Positions 18,446-29,335 of a DNA stretch of 64,000 nt are shown here, in pieces. This DNA comes from Oegoconia quadripuncta (Eukaryota; Arthropoda; Insecta; Lepidoptera; Autostichidae): NCBI GenBank assembly GCA_949316235.1, contig OX438758.1, positions 6,605,731-6,669,730 on the forward strand, written 5' to 3'. The stretch's first letter is position 1, and the number at the start of each line of letters is the position of its first letter. The notes under the pieces are model-generated. The model made no database searches. It was given only the letters and a program-made list of their open reading frames with translations, and was not told the origin of the DNA. The translations under genes and the position numbers were made by a program.

Positions 18446-18624
18446 CACGAGGAATTAGTAAAAACGCCTTTCCAGCTAAAATCTAGTTGAATTTTTGCGT
18501 TAACTACCTACATTAAATCAAGTTAAGATATGGAAATCCTAACTTCTGATAATATTGAGATATTCAAGTCTAGGGTGATTTAGTGCATGTACTGGGTGTA
18601 GGCATTTACTGCGTGCTTAATCTT

Positions 18625-18790
18625 TCTTTTTTATGCAGTACGTGTTCGTACTTGACCTCAATCACACCTGATGTGAAGTGAAGATGAGGTCGAAGGTGGA
18701 CGCGTACTGACCCGGATACCGGAATCTTCAGCTATATCGTCATTTACCACTTCAGAAGTGACATTGCGGTCAAACGCGCCTGTTTGACAT
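18625..18790 (-). mobile_element. SINE-A tail plus LINE-tail-like sequence
   Basis: TTTTTTATGCAGTACGTG and TTGACCTCAATCACACCTGA belong to the 3' end of SINE-A and continue to the ACCCGGA block. Directly after it, a + strand piece (TATATCGTCATTTACC, AGTGACATTGCGGTCAAACG) resembles the 50.5-kb LINE tail. Confidence 0.6.
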
Positions 18791-19650
18791 GAAACGGGTC
18801 TATTTGACGTCCACAGACAACACAACCCACTCCATAAATTTTTATTTTCTGCCAAACTATACTAGCCCTTTCAGTAAGCCACGGCAACTCCAATTATACA
18901 TACCTACCCAATTTAAACAATAGGTAGGACCATCACGCCATTTCAAGACACGCATGCTGACATAGCTAAGTATAATTTAGATCAAAACAACTTTTGAACA
19001 GAATACAGGACGAATTGGGTTCTGTGTCAGTTTCTGAGCTGCCTTTTATGGCCCCTGTTTATCGCACAAACATGCGATATTGACTGGATAATCACCTGGA
19101 CACAGTACTGACACAACGGCGCGCCGCGCCGCTACGTATTTTGTGGTACCAATCTAGTACATCACCTCCCGCAGTGATTTTACCGGCGATAATCATTTTA
19201 ATAAACTATGTATTACTTACTTAATCAACGACGCATGACGCAGCGTCTCGTCCAAAGAGTTGTGGATTTCGTCACATCACGTTGTGTGTCATGTCATGGC
19301 CCAATGAGATGGTTTCATTTAGTGATGAAGCTTAGTAAGTGGGCATGGTTAGTGGCTGTTACCACGGAATGTGTGTGCCTGGGAATAATTCTTGATCACA
19401 ATAGAATGTAACTCTGCCATCCTGCTGCTTCAGATTGATGGATGCGTGAGGACAGTTTATGACTTTAAAACATGCTCCATAAAATGATTAAGTTACTGGG
19501 ATATTTTCCAAGTTTTATGTTCAACTGTGTTGATTTACTTCTTGAAGTATTAGGGGCACATTTTTACGAGTGGACTATTTTTTCTGTTATCATACCTATG
19601 CTTAATTGATTTTTAAATAACTAACGTCGACCCTAAGAAATTGAGACATT
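18791..19650. other. Unassigned DNA with a GC-rich patch
   Basis: Mostly AT-rich. At 19110-19135 ACGGCGCGCCGCGCCGCTACG is a short GC-rich, CpG-dense patch in otherwise AT-rich DNA; no gene start follows it clearly. Confidence 0.4.
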
Positions 19651-19653
19651 ATA

Positions 19654-20076
19654 TTAGGTCCTTACCTATGAAATTGGCGTTTTGTATGAAGAATTTCATT
19701 AAGACTGTTTTCTCCGTACAAACATTTTTGATTTTTTTTTTAGGAACCGCAAATTCAAATTTAGCTAAACTTTGTGTGTATTATCGGATAACATTAAGTT
19801 AGATATAGGCAGCGTTAATTTTTAAAAGTAACCGCTTTATAAAAGTTTCAGCGAATCTAAGAAATGATTATGGGAAGCACATGAAAAGAGCTCTGTTCAA
19901 ATTTTTTTTACTATGTGATTTAGCCCTGAAATTAAAAAATATTTCATGTGAAACCTTGAAATAATACTCCATTTTCCAAATAAAAAACAAATTTGGATAT
20001 AGCTTTGAAAATTGCAGGAATTGGTACATATGATTAACGAAGAAAAAAAACTCCAATTTCATAGGTAAAGACCCAA
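19654..20076 (+). mobile_element. Mariner-type MITE, full copy
   Basis: A 423-bp element with tips TTAGGTCCTTACCTATGAA and, inverted at the other end, TTGGGTCTTTACCTATGAA. TA flanks both ends (19652-19653, 20077-20078). The tips read like those of lepidopteran mariners, but the interior has no transposase, so it is non-autonomous. Confidence 0.9.
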
Positions 20077-20079
20077 TAC

Positions 20080-20710
20080 ATACACATATAGATTTTATAT
20101 TTTGGTTTAATTGGTAACAGAACATTTTGGAATGTCCTCTACTATTATCTTATTTAAGCCTGTCAGCAAGACTTGGTTGGAATTAAAAAGCAGAATGTAT
20201 ACTGCATATACTGCGACTGTAACTGACAACACAGATACCATATTTGTGTGCAATGGCATAATGAAAGCTACTCAATATTGAGAAAAACGGAGAATATGTT
20301 GCAAGTGATGCTGCAAGGGAAAAAAGCAATGAAAGATTATCCGAGGATTCCTAAAAGATATAGTACCTACCTACAAAAGAGTGCAAAGAAGATGCTTGTG
20401 AAGGACAGAAGTGCTGCCGTGATTGAGGCTGAAATACATGAGAACTAGGAGATAGGAGGGGTGTTTGTCAATAGTCGTTCGGCATCTCGTCGGGGTACCT
20501 ACCCAGACGAATGGACACCTGTCCAAGCACGATTTTCCTCCTAGTTACAAAAGAAAGCAGATTGCAGGACCTCAACTGATAGGAAGTTTCGTGAGTCCGC
20601 TCCATCTTCGGCCCCATTCAACCTGAGAATCTGTAGTTACGTAAAACGTTTCCATATAAAGAGAAAGAAAATATCCCTTCATCTAAAGAATAACCAGAGT
20701 AATTAGGATA
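20080..20710. other. Unassigned DNA
   Basis: No repeat of the window matches. A 66-codon frame at 20248-20448 has no recognisable motif. The better base balance near 20450-20640 may reflect an old LINE body preceding the C-terminal relic at 20712. Confidence 0.35.
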
Positions 20711-20711
20711 C

Positions 20712-20834
20712 CATCGCCCATTTCTTTCTGAACAACCCAGTCGCTATGGTCTGGATCAAGGTGCCAGACGATGTCTCCGATCGGTGAACTCGTTCAAAAA
20801 TAGATTGAATAAGTCTCTAAAAACCAATAGTGAC
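20712..20834 (+). pseudogene. LINE C-terminal relic with original stop
   Basis: The translation HFFLNNPVAMVWIKVPDDVS, then after a frameshift SVNSFKNRLNKSLKTNSD and a TGA at 20832-20834. The W-x-x-(L/V)-P-D-x-V ... SVNSFKNRL pattern is the extreme C-terminus of many non-LTR reverse transcriptases. It is different from the LINE families at 8.5 and 50.5 kb. Confidence 0.65.
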
Positions 20835-21014
20835 TGAATAACAATATGACAAACAATGGTGTAGATTTGGTTGGGAAATTCTTAAAACTACGGCTAGTCT
20901 ATCCTTTTTTTAACTACGATCACACAAAAAGGACGGCATGACAGTTTAGTCCTGTCACTTTAGTTCTTAGAATATCGCATCCTCAAAGGTTTTGTAATAA
21001 TTTATTCTATATTT

Positions 21015-21478
21015 TATATGCGAAAGTCAATCACGGCGAAACGGATCAACGGATTTGCATGAAATGTGGTATACAGGTAGAACATATCCTGGATTAAGAC
21101 ATACGATTATTTTTATCCCGATAAAGTGAGTAGTAAAGAGCGTCGGTGGATCAGCGGTTAAAACGAGGTCTCCCAATTTAGGAGGTCCAGGTTCGATTCC
21201 CAGGCAGGCCATATGTACCAATGAGTATTAAATTTAATTTAATTACTTATGTGCATTTATCCGACTGCTCTTAAATGGTGAAGGAGAACATCGTGAGGAA
21301 ACCTGCTTGCCTGAGAAATAAAAATTATATTGCCCATACTCCCTCATACACGAAGCAAGGCGTATATCCCAGGGATGTTTACAGGCTAATGATGAAAGTG
21401 AGTAGTTCCCCCGGGATAAACAAATTTCCGCGATAAAATTATTCTACGAAGGCGGAGAGCTAGTTGATAAATAAATAT
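21015..21478 (+). mobile_element. Repeat R, split by SINE-C
   Basis: The left part (21015-21134) carries GCGAAAGTCAATCACGGCG, ACGGATCAACGGATTTGCAT and CCGATAAAGTGAGTAGT. The right part resumes at 21395 with AAAGTGAGTAGTTCCCCCGG and ends GAGAGCTAGTTGATA. Repeat R occurs eight or more times in the window. Its end lacks poly(A), and the class is unknown. Confidence 0.8.
21135..21394 (+). mobile_element. SINE-C with perfect 12-bp duplication
   Basis: The 260-bp insert is flanked by AAAGTGAGTAGT (21123-21134 and 21395-21406). The tRNA-like head GCGTCGGTGGATCAGCGGTT leads to a B-box GGTTCGATTCCCAGG; the body has TGCATTTATCCGACTGCTCT and CATACTCCCTCATACACGA; the tail is GGCTAATGATG. The second copy at 62804 is inverted. 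Confidence 0.92.
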
Positions 21479-22184
21479 CATCTAGTTCCACATGTGAATG
21501 CACAAATACTTAATTTTTTTTTTAATAAGTACATAATAAATGTATACATGAAAACATCCATAACTCGAGTACACATATTCATCACTCAAACATATTAGCG
21601 TCATTCGAACGCGTGACCTTTTAGTATAGTTTTCGAGAACATATTTAGACTTGACAACTAAAAAATTATTTCGTTTGAGACTATGATTTCTGAACGAAAT
21701 GAGAGAACTAAACTGTCATGCCATTTTTTGTGCTTAGTTTTTGAGTGATGCTATTTAAAAAAGACATTTCAAAAGTTTAATTTTAGGCTTTAAACTAAGT
21801 TAAAATTTAGTTTAAAGCCTTATTTAATATATTATTGATTTCGTAATAAAACAACACAATTGCAATCTGAAATAACACCATATTAAATAACTTTACCTTT
21901 ATGAGTAAATTTCTTAGTAATAAAAGTTCTGAACTTCCCTTCGAACTTTCTCCGTGGGTCGACCGCGGTGGAGGTACCAGGTTCGTTGCCCGGCCGTGCC
22001 CTGATAACTGTCGGTTCCTTGTTTGAAACCCTACACGATAACAATGAGGTCCACGCCGGGAACCACTGTTGTACTCGCTTAATGTTTGTACTATCGGATC
22101 GGAAATAAAACGTGTCGGTTCTTATTTAAAACGAGACATTTTCCAGATTAGTTATTAAAGTTAGTAGTACTAGCATATTTTAGA
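21479..22184. other. Unassigned DNA, one short hairpin
   Basis: AGGCTTTAAACTAA (21785-21798) pairs with TTAGTTTAAAGCCT (21807-21820). At 21955-22010 a GC-rich block with GGTACCAGGTTCGTTGCCCG is vaguely tRNA-like. CTAAACTGTCATGCC near 21710 is inverted near 20950. Nothing coding is visible. Confidence 0.4.
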
Positions 22185-22485
22185 GTTTTTTCAGCCGCAT
22201 ATGTTTGAGTGTATTCAGCTGCATATTTTTGGTTTTCTACGAATACCTGTTGTAGGATTTCTACAGCCGCATATTTTTGGGTTTCTTCAGCCGCATATTT
22301 ATGAGTTTCTACAGCCCATTTTTTAGTTTCTAAAGCCGCATATTTTTGAGTTTTTACAGCCCATTTTTAGTTTCTAAAACCGCATATTTTTGAGTTTTTC
22401 TTAGTTTCTTCAGCCGCAAATTTTTGTGTTTCTACATCCGCATATTTTTATGTTTCTACATCCGCATATTTTTGGGTTTCGACTG
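22185..22485 (-). repeat. 24-bp minisatellite encoding ETQKYAAV
   Basis: About a dozen degenerate copies of a 24-bp unit (sense on the minus strand: GAAACCCAAAAATATGCGGC plus four bases). It translates as an eight-residue repeat ETQKYAAV/ETQKYADV. Stops and frameshifts interrupt it. A shorter array of the same unit lies at 23456-23600 on the other side of the BEL/Pao pieces, and there it is in frame with the retrotransposon coding sequence. Confidence 0.75.
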
Positions 22486-22704
22486 TTGCGGCCTCCTTTC
22501 AGTGGAATTTGCACGATAAATCTTCCAGTAGGATCCCTCTCATTTGTTTCTTTGATTAAAACTTGGCGGTACATTTTGGCAATATCCGCAGATACTACAA
22601 TTGAATGTTGCCGAAATCGTAGTAAGATGGAGAACACGTCGTCTTGTACTGTAGGACCAATTAACTGTATATCGTTTACAACAGCTCGAAAGGATTGCGC
22701 AATT

Positions 22705-23135
22705 CGCAGACAAATTATGGTCCTGGATACTCCGCTTGACATAGCAAAAAATAAAATTGATAATATGCATTGTTTTGTCATTCCACAAATTACACAACCA
22801 TTACCAGCCTATCAAATGTTTACTAAAGGTATGCAGTTTCCGTCCAACCTAGCTTTGTTTCTTGGAGAATGGGTTGATGTTTTCCAAGCAGTACCCTCCC
22901 GGGCTCAAGAAGGTCCCAAAACAATTCCGCACCTATAAGAAGATCGACTTCTAATTCGCTTGATTTGCAGAAGTTTGGATCGGCAAGTTTAAGGTTGGAC
23001 GGAAACTGCATACCTTTAGTAAACATTTGATAGGCTGGTAATGGTTGTGTAATTTGTGGAATGACAAAACAATGCATATTATCAATTTTATTTTTTGCTA
23101 TATCAAGCGGAGTATCCAGGACCATAATTTGTCTG
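22705..23135. repeat. Large palindrome inside the BEL/Pao pieces
   Basis: The 145-bp arm at 22705-22850 (with ATGGTCCTGGATACTCCGCT) is the reverse complement of 22992-23135, essentially without mismatches, around a 141-bp spacer. Both arms encode the same protease segment, so the element was copied back on itself. Confidence 0.9.
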
Positions 23136-23197
23136 CTAGGTCAATTAATAGAAAAATATAAATTCGCAGACGTTTTAATTTGTAAAATTTTACAAGG

Positions 23198-23269
23198 AAG
23201 GAGGCCGCAACATGCCGCCGGTCTTGAAGCTTGAACGCTTCAAGACCGGCGGCATGTTGCGGCCTCCTT
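23198..23269. repeat. Perfect 33-bp hairpin
   Basis: The arm ending CCGCCGGTCTTGAAGC (23230) and the arm starting GCTTCAAGACCGGCGG (23237) are exact reverse complements over 33 bp with a six-base loop TTGAAC. The arms are GC-rich in an AT-rich window. The outer side of the right arm is the direct repeat that also occurs at 22486. Confidence 0.95.
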
Positions 23270-23455
23270 TCAGTGGAATTTGCACGATAAATCTTCCAGT
23301 AGGATCCCTCTCAGTTGAATTAAACGCATACTCGGTTTCAGGAGCGATATCAGCCAAACCTATTAGTACATCAGCATTGTTTGATCTCCACTTGCGCAAC
23401 TCAAAACACCCTGACATTAACTGTTGACTCACACCTTGACAGACACTTATGGCTT

Positions 23456-23600
23456 CCTCTACATCGACAGCTGCGTATTTTTGAGTTTTAACCGCTGCAT
23501 ATTTTAGAGTTTCTTTAACAGCATAGTTTCGAGTTTCCAAGGCCACGTTCCTTTGAGTTCCTATGTAGAGATGAATATTTTTTCATTTCTACAGCACCAT
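23456..23600 (-). repeat. Second ETQKYAAV minisatellite
   Basis: Five or six degenerate units: in the minus frame ALETRNYAV, KETLKYAAV, KTQKYAAV lead directly into the BEL/Pao-like segment VEEAISVCQG. This in-frame joining suggests that the octapeptide array was once part of the retrotransposon's ORF. Confidence 0.7.
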
Positions 23601-24035
23601 ATTTATAAGTTCCTACAGACAGAAAAAAATTGCCCAATTCAGAAGAAACTAGGTACTCCTTAGATGTATTCTAAACGTTCTAAAATTCTGTATAATAAAA
23701 ACTAAACCCCGCACCTATTAAATTCTGATCAATGATCACATATCATAGCCTTGCGTCTACTCTGTTAAAGCACAGCTTTCTCTCATTAGTAATATGGGCC
23801 ATAATCCACCACGCGACCCCAGTGATTGGTGGATTAGTCTCAGAGTAGTGATCAAGTCTACCCCATAGGTCACCTGTAATGACATTAGACAACAATGCGT
23901 AATTTCATATCAGACCGCATCACTTTCGATCATGTGATATTGCGGTCAATTGAAACTTTAGCCCATCATAAAAAAAGGCAATGTGGGATTAAGTACATAA
24001 GTCGTGTTCAAACGATTCGCAATTTAAGACCTAAA
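23601..24035. other. Unassigned DNA with SINE-like body piece
   Basis: TATGGGCCATAATCCACCAC near 23793 resembles the GGCCATAGTCCACCACGCTGG block of SINE-C (62880) and a similar block at 24890, so an old SINE of that lineage may be present. No gene. Confidence 0.4.
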
Positions 24036-24300
24036 GAATTTTTTTTTTTTAAAGCCTTTATTTGTTTCCACAGTCACACACATACATTTAGCTTATACAT
24101 ATTGATACACAGATAGGGTAACACATTTACAACAATAACATAATATTGTAACACTAAAGCATGTGTGTGCTGCAGCAGTACAAATGGGTCATAGCTCATA
24201 TGCATCATATTTGACACAAATCGTAAAAAGTTGGTCCAAATGTTTGTGTTTACCATCTCACATTATACAATATACACGCAAGTCGCAACGTTCGTTGTGC
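24036..24300 (-). other. Possible LINE 3' end
   Basis: A T run at 24040-24050 followed by AAAGCCTTTATTTG (AATAAA signal on the minus strand) and more balanced sequence looks like a poly(A)-tailed minus-strand insertion. No protein motif or second copy supports it. Confidence 0.3.
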
Positions 24301-24547
24301 GTGTGTAATATGTTTCCCGTTAGGTGCACGCCCGGGTGAACGAACTTACACATTCGTCCGTCCATATATGTTCATTTTAATATATATGCATATCATAAAA
24401 TCATAAAGGCAATGTAGGTATTCAGAAAATACGTGGGTTGCTCTTAGTGTGACTTAAAAAAATGAGTAAATGAATATGCTCAGCTTTTAAAATTTTAAAG
24501 TCGTGAAATGCTTCAAGTCCCATCTTGGCACAAAAATTGTGGCAAAC

Positions 24548-24760
24548 CGACCTGTTTGGTGGAGTGGTTAGAAACTCTGCTAAACCAAAAGGTTGCGGGT
24601 TCAAATCCCGCTAGGGGCATATGTTTGTATGATGAATACAGACATGTGTTCCCGAGTATTTATTTACAAAAAAAATATGTATTTGTGTAGTATATTAATC
24701 ATCTGGTATCCACTACACAAGCCTATAGTTGCTTAATGTGGGATATTTATTAATTTAATT
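24548..24760 (+). mobile_element. SINE-B1
   Basis: Head CGACCTGTTTGGTGGAGTGG with B box GGTTCAAATCCCG, body ATACAGACATGTGTTCCCG, end ATATTTATTAATTTAATT. The end is more diverged than in other copies. Confidence 0.88.
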
Positions 24761-25484
24761 GTTTGACCGGAAATATTTTACCTATTATAATAATTGTTTA
24801 ATAAGACAGGGCCTTAATCTATCACAACAGATTTTCGTCTCCACTCTTGAGGCACAGCCTCATCTCACTGAGATAGTATATATTGGCCATAATCTACCAG
24901 GCTGTGACGAGGTGTTCAACCTCGACCTCTTTTTGACTCATCGATACTCTTTGGCTTTTTACTTTTTTCGAATTTGATTCAAAATTCGGAATTGTAAATT
25001 GTTTTCTAAATCAGGAAGGAGTCGTTTTTAAAAACTGGTACGACGAGGTCATGGTACCCGATCTGTATTTTTATTCTCCCATATAATTGTTTTTATAATA
25101 ATTCTCAGATAATATTATATTGTACGTGTAGTATTTATGTGAGTGCTAAATAAAATTCAGAACTTCAGCTTATTCCGTTGTTTATTCACCGACATCCCCT
25201 GTACAAGTCTGCTGGATCGAGACATTGTGCACCATGCACCATGCATGCATGCGGGTACCATGCTGGGTTGGAACCATTTTGTCCCTACAGCATAAAGGCC
25301 ACTAGTGGTCACTCATCCAAGAACTGACGTCTCAGACGTTGTATAACTTCGTTAATCGAAAACGAATAGCGAATGCAATTGCGTTACGAGTGCTTCTGAA
25401 GGGAGCTAAAAAGAGAGGGATAAATCCATGGTTTTTTAGAATTACCTGTAAAGCTATTTGGAGATCATATCTTTTCTTCCAACT
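24761..25484. other. Unassigned DNA; weak transposase-like peptide
   Basis: At 25357-25440 the + frame gives RKRIANAIALRVLLKGAKKR then GINPWFF, which is reminiscent of the basic, Leu-rich N-terminus of PIF/Harbinger transposases. It is too short to be sure. TTGAGGCACAGCCTCATCTC near 24848 recurs loosely at 40520, another old SINE body. Near 25140-25200, a polyadenylation-like AATAAAATTCAG could mark a solo LTR end, without other support. Confidence 0.3.
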
Positions 25485-25551
25485 ACCTCATCTTCACTTA
25501 ACATCAGGTGTGATTGAGGTCAAGTACCAAACCGTTGTGCTTAAAAAAAAA
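25485..25551 (+). mobile_element. SINE-A tail, extreme 5' truncation
   Basis: Only ACCTCATCTTCACTTAACAT through the CCGTTGTGCTT end and A8 is present. Confidence 0.85.
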
Positions 25552-27091
25552 CTACACTGTAATTTCTTCATAACTTTTCAATATAGGCTTAATAAAATTG
25601 TACGGAAATCCTTTACATTCAAGAAGAATCCAAGACATATTACATGTTTTTTTTTATCTCAAGTATCCAGTCGACCAACGAAGCCAGTCCAAGAAGTTTG
25701 AATACGCAACTTAAAGGCACTCATCTGAGTTTCAACACTTCTTCGATCACGGAAGTTTTCAAATTGAGAACAATCCTCGTCGCCTCTACCGTGACTGGCT
25801 TGTTCTAAATTTAAATAAAAAGAAAAACAATGGAAAAAGTTGCCCCGCAAAACTATGGCGGTTTTCAGTGAACAATTATTATGAGTGAAAATGTCATTTT
25901 ATAAAATGTCTCTCAGTTGGAAGAAATACAGATTATCGACCACGCGATACATGATTTAGGCATGATTGGTGTATTTAGAATCGATTTAATTACAAATCAC
26001 GTTCAACTTTACAAAACTCAAAGCATATACGCCATTTTGAAATCATTCGCTTAATTTATCTCACAAAACAATTATTATTATTCTCAGAACGTGTCCAGAC
26101 TTTCATATCGTCATAACTTAATCCATTGTAAGTATTTAAATATCTTTTGCATTCAATTCGTGGAATCTATCTTATTGGATCGTAATTTAGAGAGATTTAT
26201 TAAAGGGCGCACATATAATCATAATTCTTAACGTGACAATGTTCTGACAGTAAATCTTGTCATTATAAGGATTTATGTCTTTATTATCACCGTCGTAAGA
26301 TATTATAGGCGCCTTCACTGCATTTACTTGATCTTTGTATATAGTACATAATAAGAAGGTAGATTTCTGTCAATATACTCATATTTCTTTATTTCCTTTT
26401 ATAAGCATCATTGGGGCACTTGAATACGTAAATGGGACAATTGATAATTGTATCATGTATGATAAATTAACTCTGTAAAATATGAAATAGTACCTAGCTG
26501 CTATAAAGGGACATTGTCGATTATCTTACAAACTAGTCAGTTGCTGTAGAGAGACTTAGTCAAGTACAAATTCTAATTATATTAGCAAATAGCTGCTGTA
26601 CAGAGGTATTTGTCACCTTAATTATTAAAACCTTATGAACTAGTTAGCTGTGTAAACGGGCATCTGTCTTCGTTACAATAAGATTGTTATCATTTATATG
26701 TTTTTTATATGTTTAACTTTAAAGATATTTATGGCGAAATTTCATTATTGAACAGCTTATTAAATAAGTTAATAAACAGTTATGAAGGCTTTGTACAATT
26801 ATACACTGCACAAAAATGGCAGTTAACATTTAATAAGGATAATGACGGCTTTATAAATTTGTTGATAATACTTTCATTTCTTTCACTTTCATGACACAGA
26901 CAATGAATGTTAAGTGGCGAGATGAAAGGAATAAAGCGTTCCTGAATTTACTAATAAACTATTTCTTTATCTCAATTTATATATAAACAGCAAAGAAGTT
27001 GTGAACTTACTCGTATTTAGGAGCGACAAAGATTTGTTTAATATTGACAACAGAAATAGAGTTTATTTTTAAAGATAAAAATGAATAAAAC
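25552..27091. other. 1.5 kb of unassigned AT-rich DNA
   Basis: No repeat of the window, inverted repeat or plausible exon was recognised. It could be intronic or intergenic single-copy DNA. Confidence 0.45.
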
Positions 27092-27400
27092 TTTTTTTTA
27101 TGCACGACGGGTTCGTATTTGACCTAAATCACACGTTATGTTAAGTGAAGAGGAGGGCAAAGGTGGAAATCCATCTTATTTGGGGTACTGGCTATCTTAT
27201 CTCTGACAACCGGAACACAACATTGCTATTACCATTGCTGTTTGGCGGCAGATTTAGATAAGATGGAGCCAGGTGGACATTTAAAATGCCCTACCCACCA
27301 ACCAAACCGAGTATTTAGACATGTACCCCGCTGGGGATCGAACCCGCGACCTCCGAATCGTAAACCCAATGTTGTTTACATTGAGCCATGGAGGCGGTTA
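27092..27400 (-). mobile_element. SINE-A, full length
   Basis: From the poly(A) (T run at 27092-27099) through the tail, ATCTTATCTCTGACAACCGG and GGCGGCAGATTTAGATAAGA, to the tRNA-like head (27310-27400, with GGGGATCGAACCCGCGACCT and GAGCCATGGAGGCGGTT in + orientation). The head is a decayed tRNA with CGTGGCTCAATG-type A box. Confidence 0.9.
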
Positions 27401-28440
27401 AATGTACTTTTTTCTATCTATAGCAATCAATATACTTTACTGGCACGAAAAAACCCACAACCCTAGGTTTTGCTGATGCGTAAATGCTTGCGTTTGGGGT
27501 AAGCAATAAACTTTTTTTTTTCATTATTTAACGAAAATACGAGTTACGATGACAGCTATGTACAAAACAGAAGGTCCACTCGTTAATAAAATGCTTTCGG
27601 TAAACCACATCGTGCCCATTGTTACTCTGTGGAGAAATGGAGGGCATAAAAAATGCATTTAAATATTTTACAATGTAAAACCACGCGTAACGCAGGTAGC
27701 TGGCCCCACCACCAGCTCAATAAAATACACTCGGCAATATTCTCTTGTATTTTTTTGCTCTTTTTTGCTCATATATTTCAGACTCCAACGCACTGCGTCG
27801 AGGGAACCAGTTTTCATGCGCGTTAACTCTATCTCCCTCTTTAGTTTGAAGTGGAACACAGCTTTGTTTTTTTTCTTTTTTTTTTTAATTACATTTTCGG
27901 AGGTGATGATTTCGTTTATTCAATTACTTAGATGTTATCGCGTGCAGAATTTATTGGGGATATTTATTAAGTTTTATTATTGTTTGGATTTTTTTACGGG
28001 TTTATACATAACATAACTTTGAAATGTAAATGAATTTAATGTTTCGGTCGCGGTCGCTACGTTCCTTTCAAATTGACTATAAAACGAATATTAAAGTTTA
28101 AGGCTTATGCTTTTTTTTTCTTTATTTCATATTTTGGTTGACCGAACTCCTTTGACATTTTATTGTGTCGTAAAAGTCAGAAGAGGCTCGGAAACACCAT
28201 AATTTAGGAATTTTCTGATCAACTGTCAGGTATTGTCCGTGTTTATCCTTTTTGAACGCACTGTTTTGACCTTTTAAACCTCTAAAAATATACTTTACGG
28301 ACATATAATGTCTTGATTTTCAATACTTTTTTTTATTAAGTTAGTCATATTGTGTAGGTGTTGTCAATGACAACCAAAATATTCTTTTTTAATATGGGAG
28401 ACCTCCAGAAAAGTATATAAGTAAAGGTTTCAGTACCTAA
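27401..28440. other. Unassigned DNA
   Basis: A 63-codon minus frame at 27668-27859 has no domain. Long T runs at 27510, 27866 and 28113 are possible ends of minus-strand retroinsertions, but nothing else supports them. Confidence 0.4.
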
Positions 28441-28605
28441 AAAGGAATAGAACCACACCTCTCCCCATAGGTGTCGTAAAAGACGACTTTCCACCAAAAA
28501 TATCTAGAGACGCACCTTTCGAAGATGAAACGGCTTAACATGGCTAAGAACCTGTCCCCTCTTTAATCACACAACACATAACACCCGTCGTATTTCGTCG
28601 GGGGT
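28441..28605. repeat. Dispersed repeat pieces
   Basis: CTCTCCCCATAGGTGTCGTA with ACGACTTTCCACCAAAAAT is a short piece of the (TATG)-tail repeat. AAGAACCTGTCCCCTCTTT and CATAACACCCGTCG are the reverse complement of sequence in the GT-microsatellite repeat at 50045-50245. Confidence 0.5.
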
Positions 28606-28621
28606 TAACAAAAGTTATATA

Positions 28622-29041
28622 TTGGATCTTTACCTATGAAATTGGAGTTTTTTTTCTTCGTTAATCACATGTACCAATACTGCGATATTCAAAGCTATAT
28701 CTAAATTTGTTTTTTATTTGGAAAATGGAATATTATTTCAAGGTTTCACATGAAATATTTTTTAATTTCTGGGCTAAATCACATAATAAAAAAAATTTGA
28801 ACAGAGCTCTTTTCATGTGCTTCCCATAATAATTTCCTAGATTCGCTGAAACTTTTATAAAGCGGTTACTTTTAAAAATTAACGCTGCCTATACTAACTT
28901 CATATTATCCGATAATACGCACAAAGTTTAGCTAAATTTGGATTTGCCGTTCCCAAAAAAAAATCAAAAATGTTTGTATGGAGAAAACAGTCTTAATGAA
29001 ATTCTTCATACAAAACGCCAATTTCATAGGTAAGGACCTAA
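28622..29041 (-). mobile_element. Mariner-type MITE, full copy
   Basis: A 420-bp inverted-orientation copy of the 19654 element, tips TTGGATCTTTACCTATGAA and TTAGGTCCTTACCTATGAA (inverted), with TA on both sides (28620-28621 and 29042-29043). Confidence 0.9.
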
Positions 29042-29064
29042 TATATATTTAGGAAGATTAAGGA

Positions 29065-29146
29065 CTCTTCCACCTTCGACCTCATCTTCACTTTACATCA
29101 GGTGTGATTGAAGTCAAGTACGAAATCGTCTTGCATAAAAAAAAAA
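29065..29146 (+). mobile_element. SINE-A tail, 5'-truncated
   Basis: TCCACCTTCGACCTCATCTT to GTCTTGCATAAAA and an A10 run. Confidence 0.85.
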
Positions 29147-29335
29147 TTAAAAACCTATTAGTTATTTCGTATCATAATGGGTGGTCAACCATACCTACGG
29201 AAGAATCACTTTACCAAAGAGAAAGAACTGACACCGCCATGTTCTCTTCTTTCTAACTATTAAACAATTAAGTAGCTTAACGTCTGTAAACCAATACTAC
29301 AGATGCTTTACCGCATTCGCTCACAGTGCAGTTTT

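Larger units (their letters stand above)
22486..23455 (-). pseudogene. Scrambled BEL/Pao LTR-retrotransposon fragments
   Basis: Several minus-strand pieces are recognisable as BEL/Pao polyprotein. At 22546-22700 the reverse transcriptase start has GPTVQDDVFSILLRF and SADIAKMYRQ; at 23330-23455 a downstream RT piece has FELRKWRSNNADVL; at 22850-23130 the aspartic-protease region has DLLIGAELFW and ETKLGW. The block TGRFIVQIPLKGG appears twice (22486-22541 and 23254-23313). The order does not follow a normal element and one protease piece is inverted, so the locus is rearranged and cannot encode a working protein. No LTR was found. Confidence 0.8.

Noticed and set aside
24508..24690. Frames containing VAGSNPARGICLYDEY (also at 37022, 40768, 45087, 48741, 60759)
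   Set aside because: These are translations of the tRNA-like heads of SINE-B copies, not genes.
25100..25330. Solo LTR
   Set aside because: Only a polyadenylation-like signal; no TG...CA boundaries, duplication or second copy.
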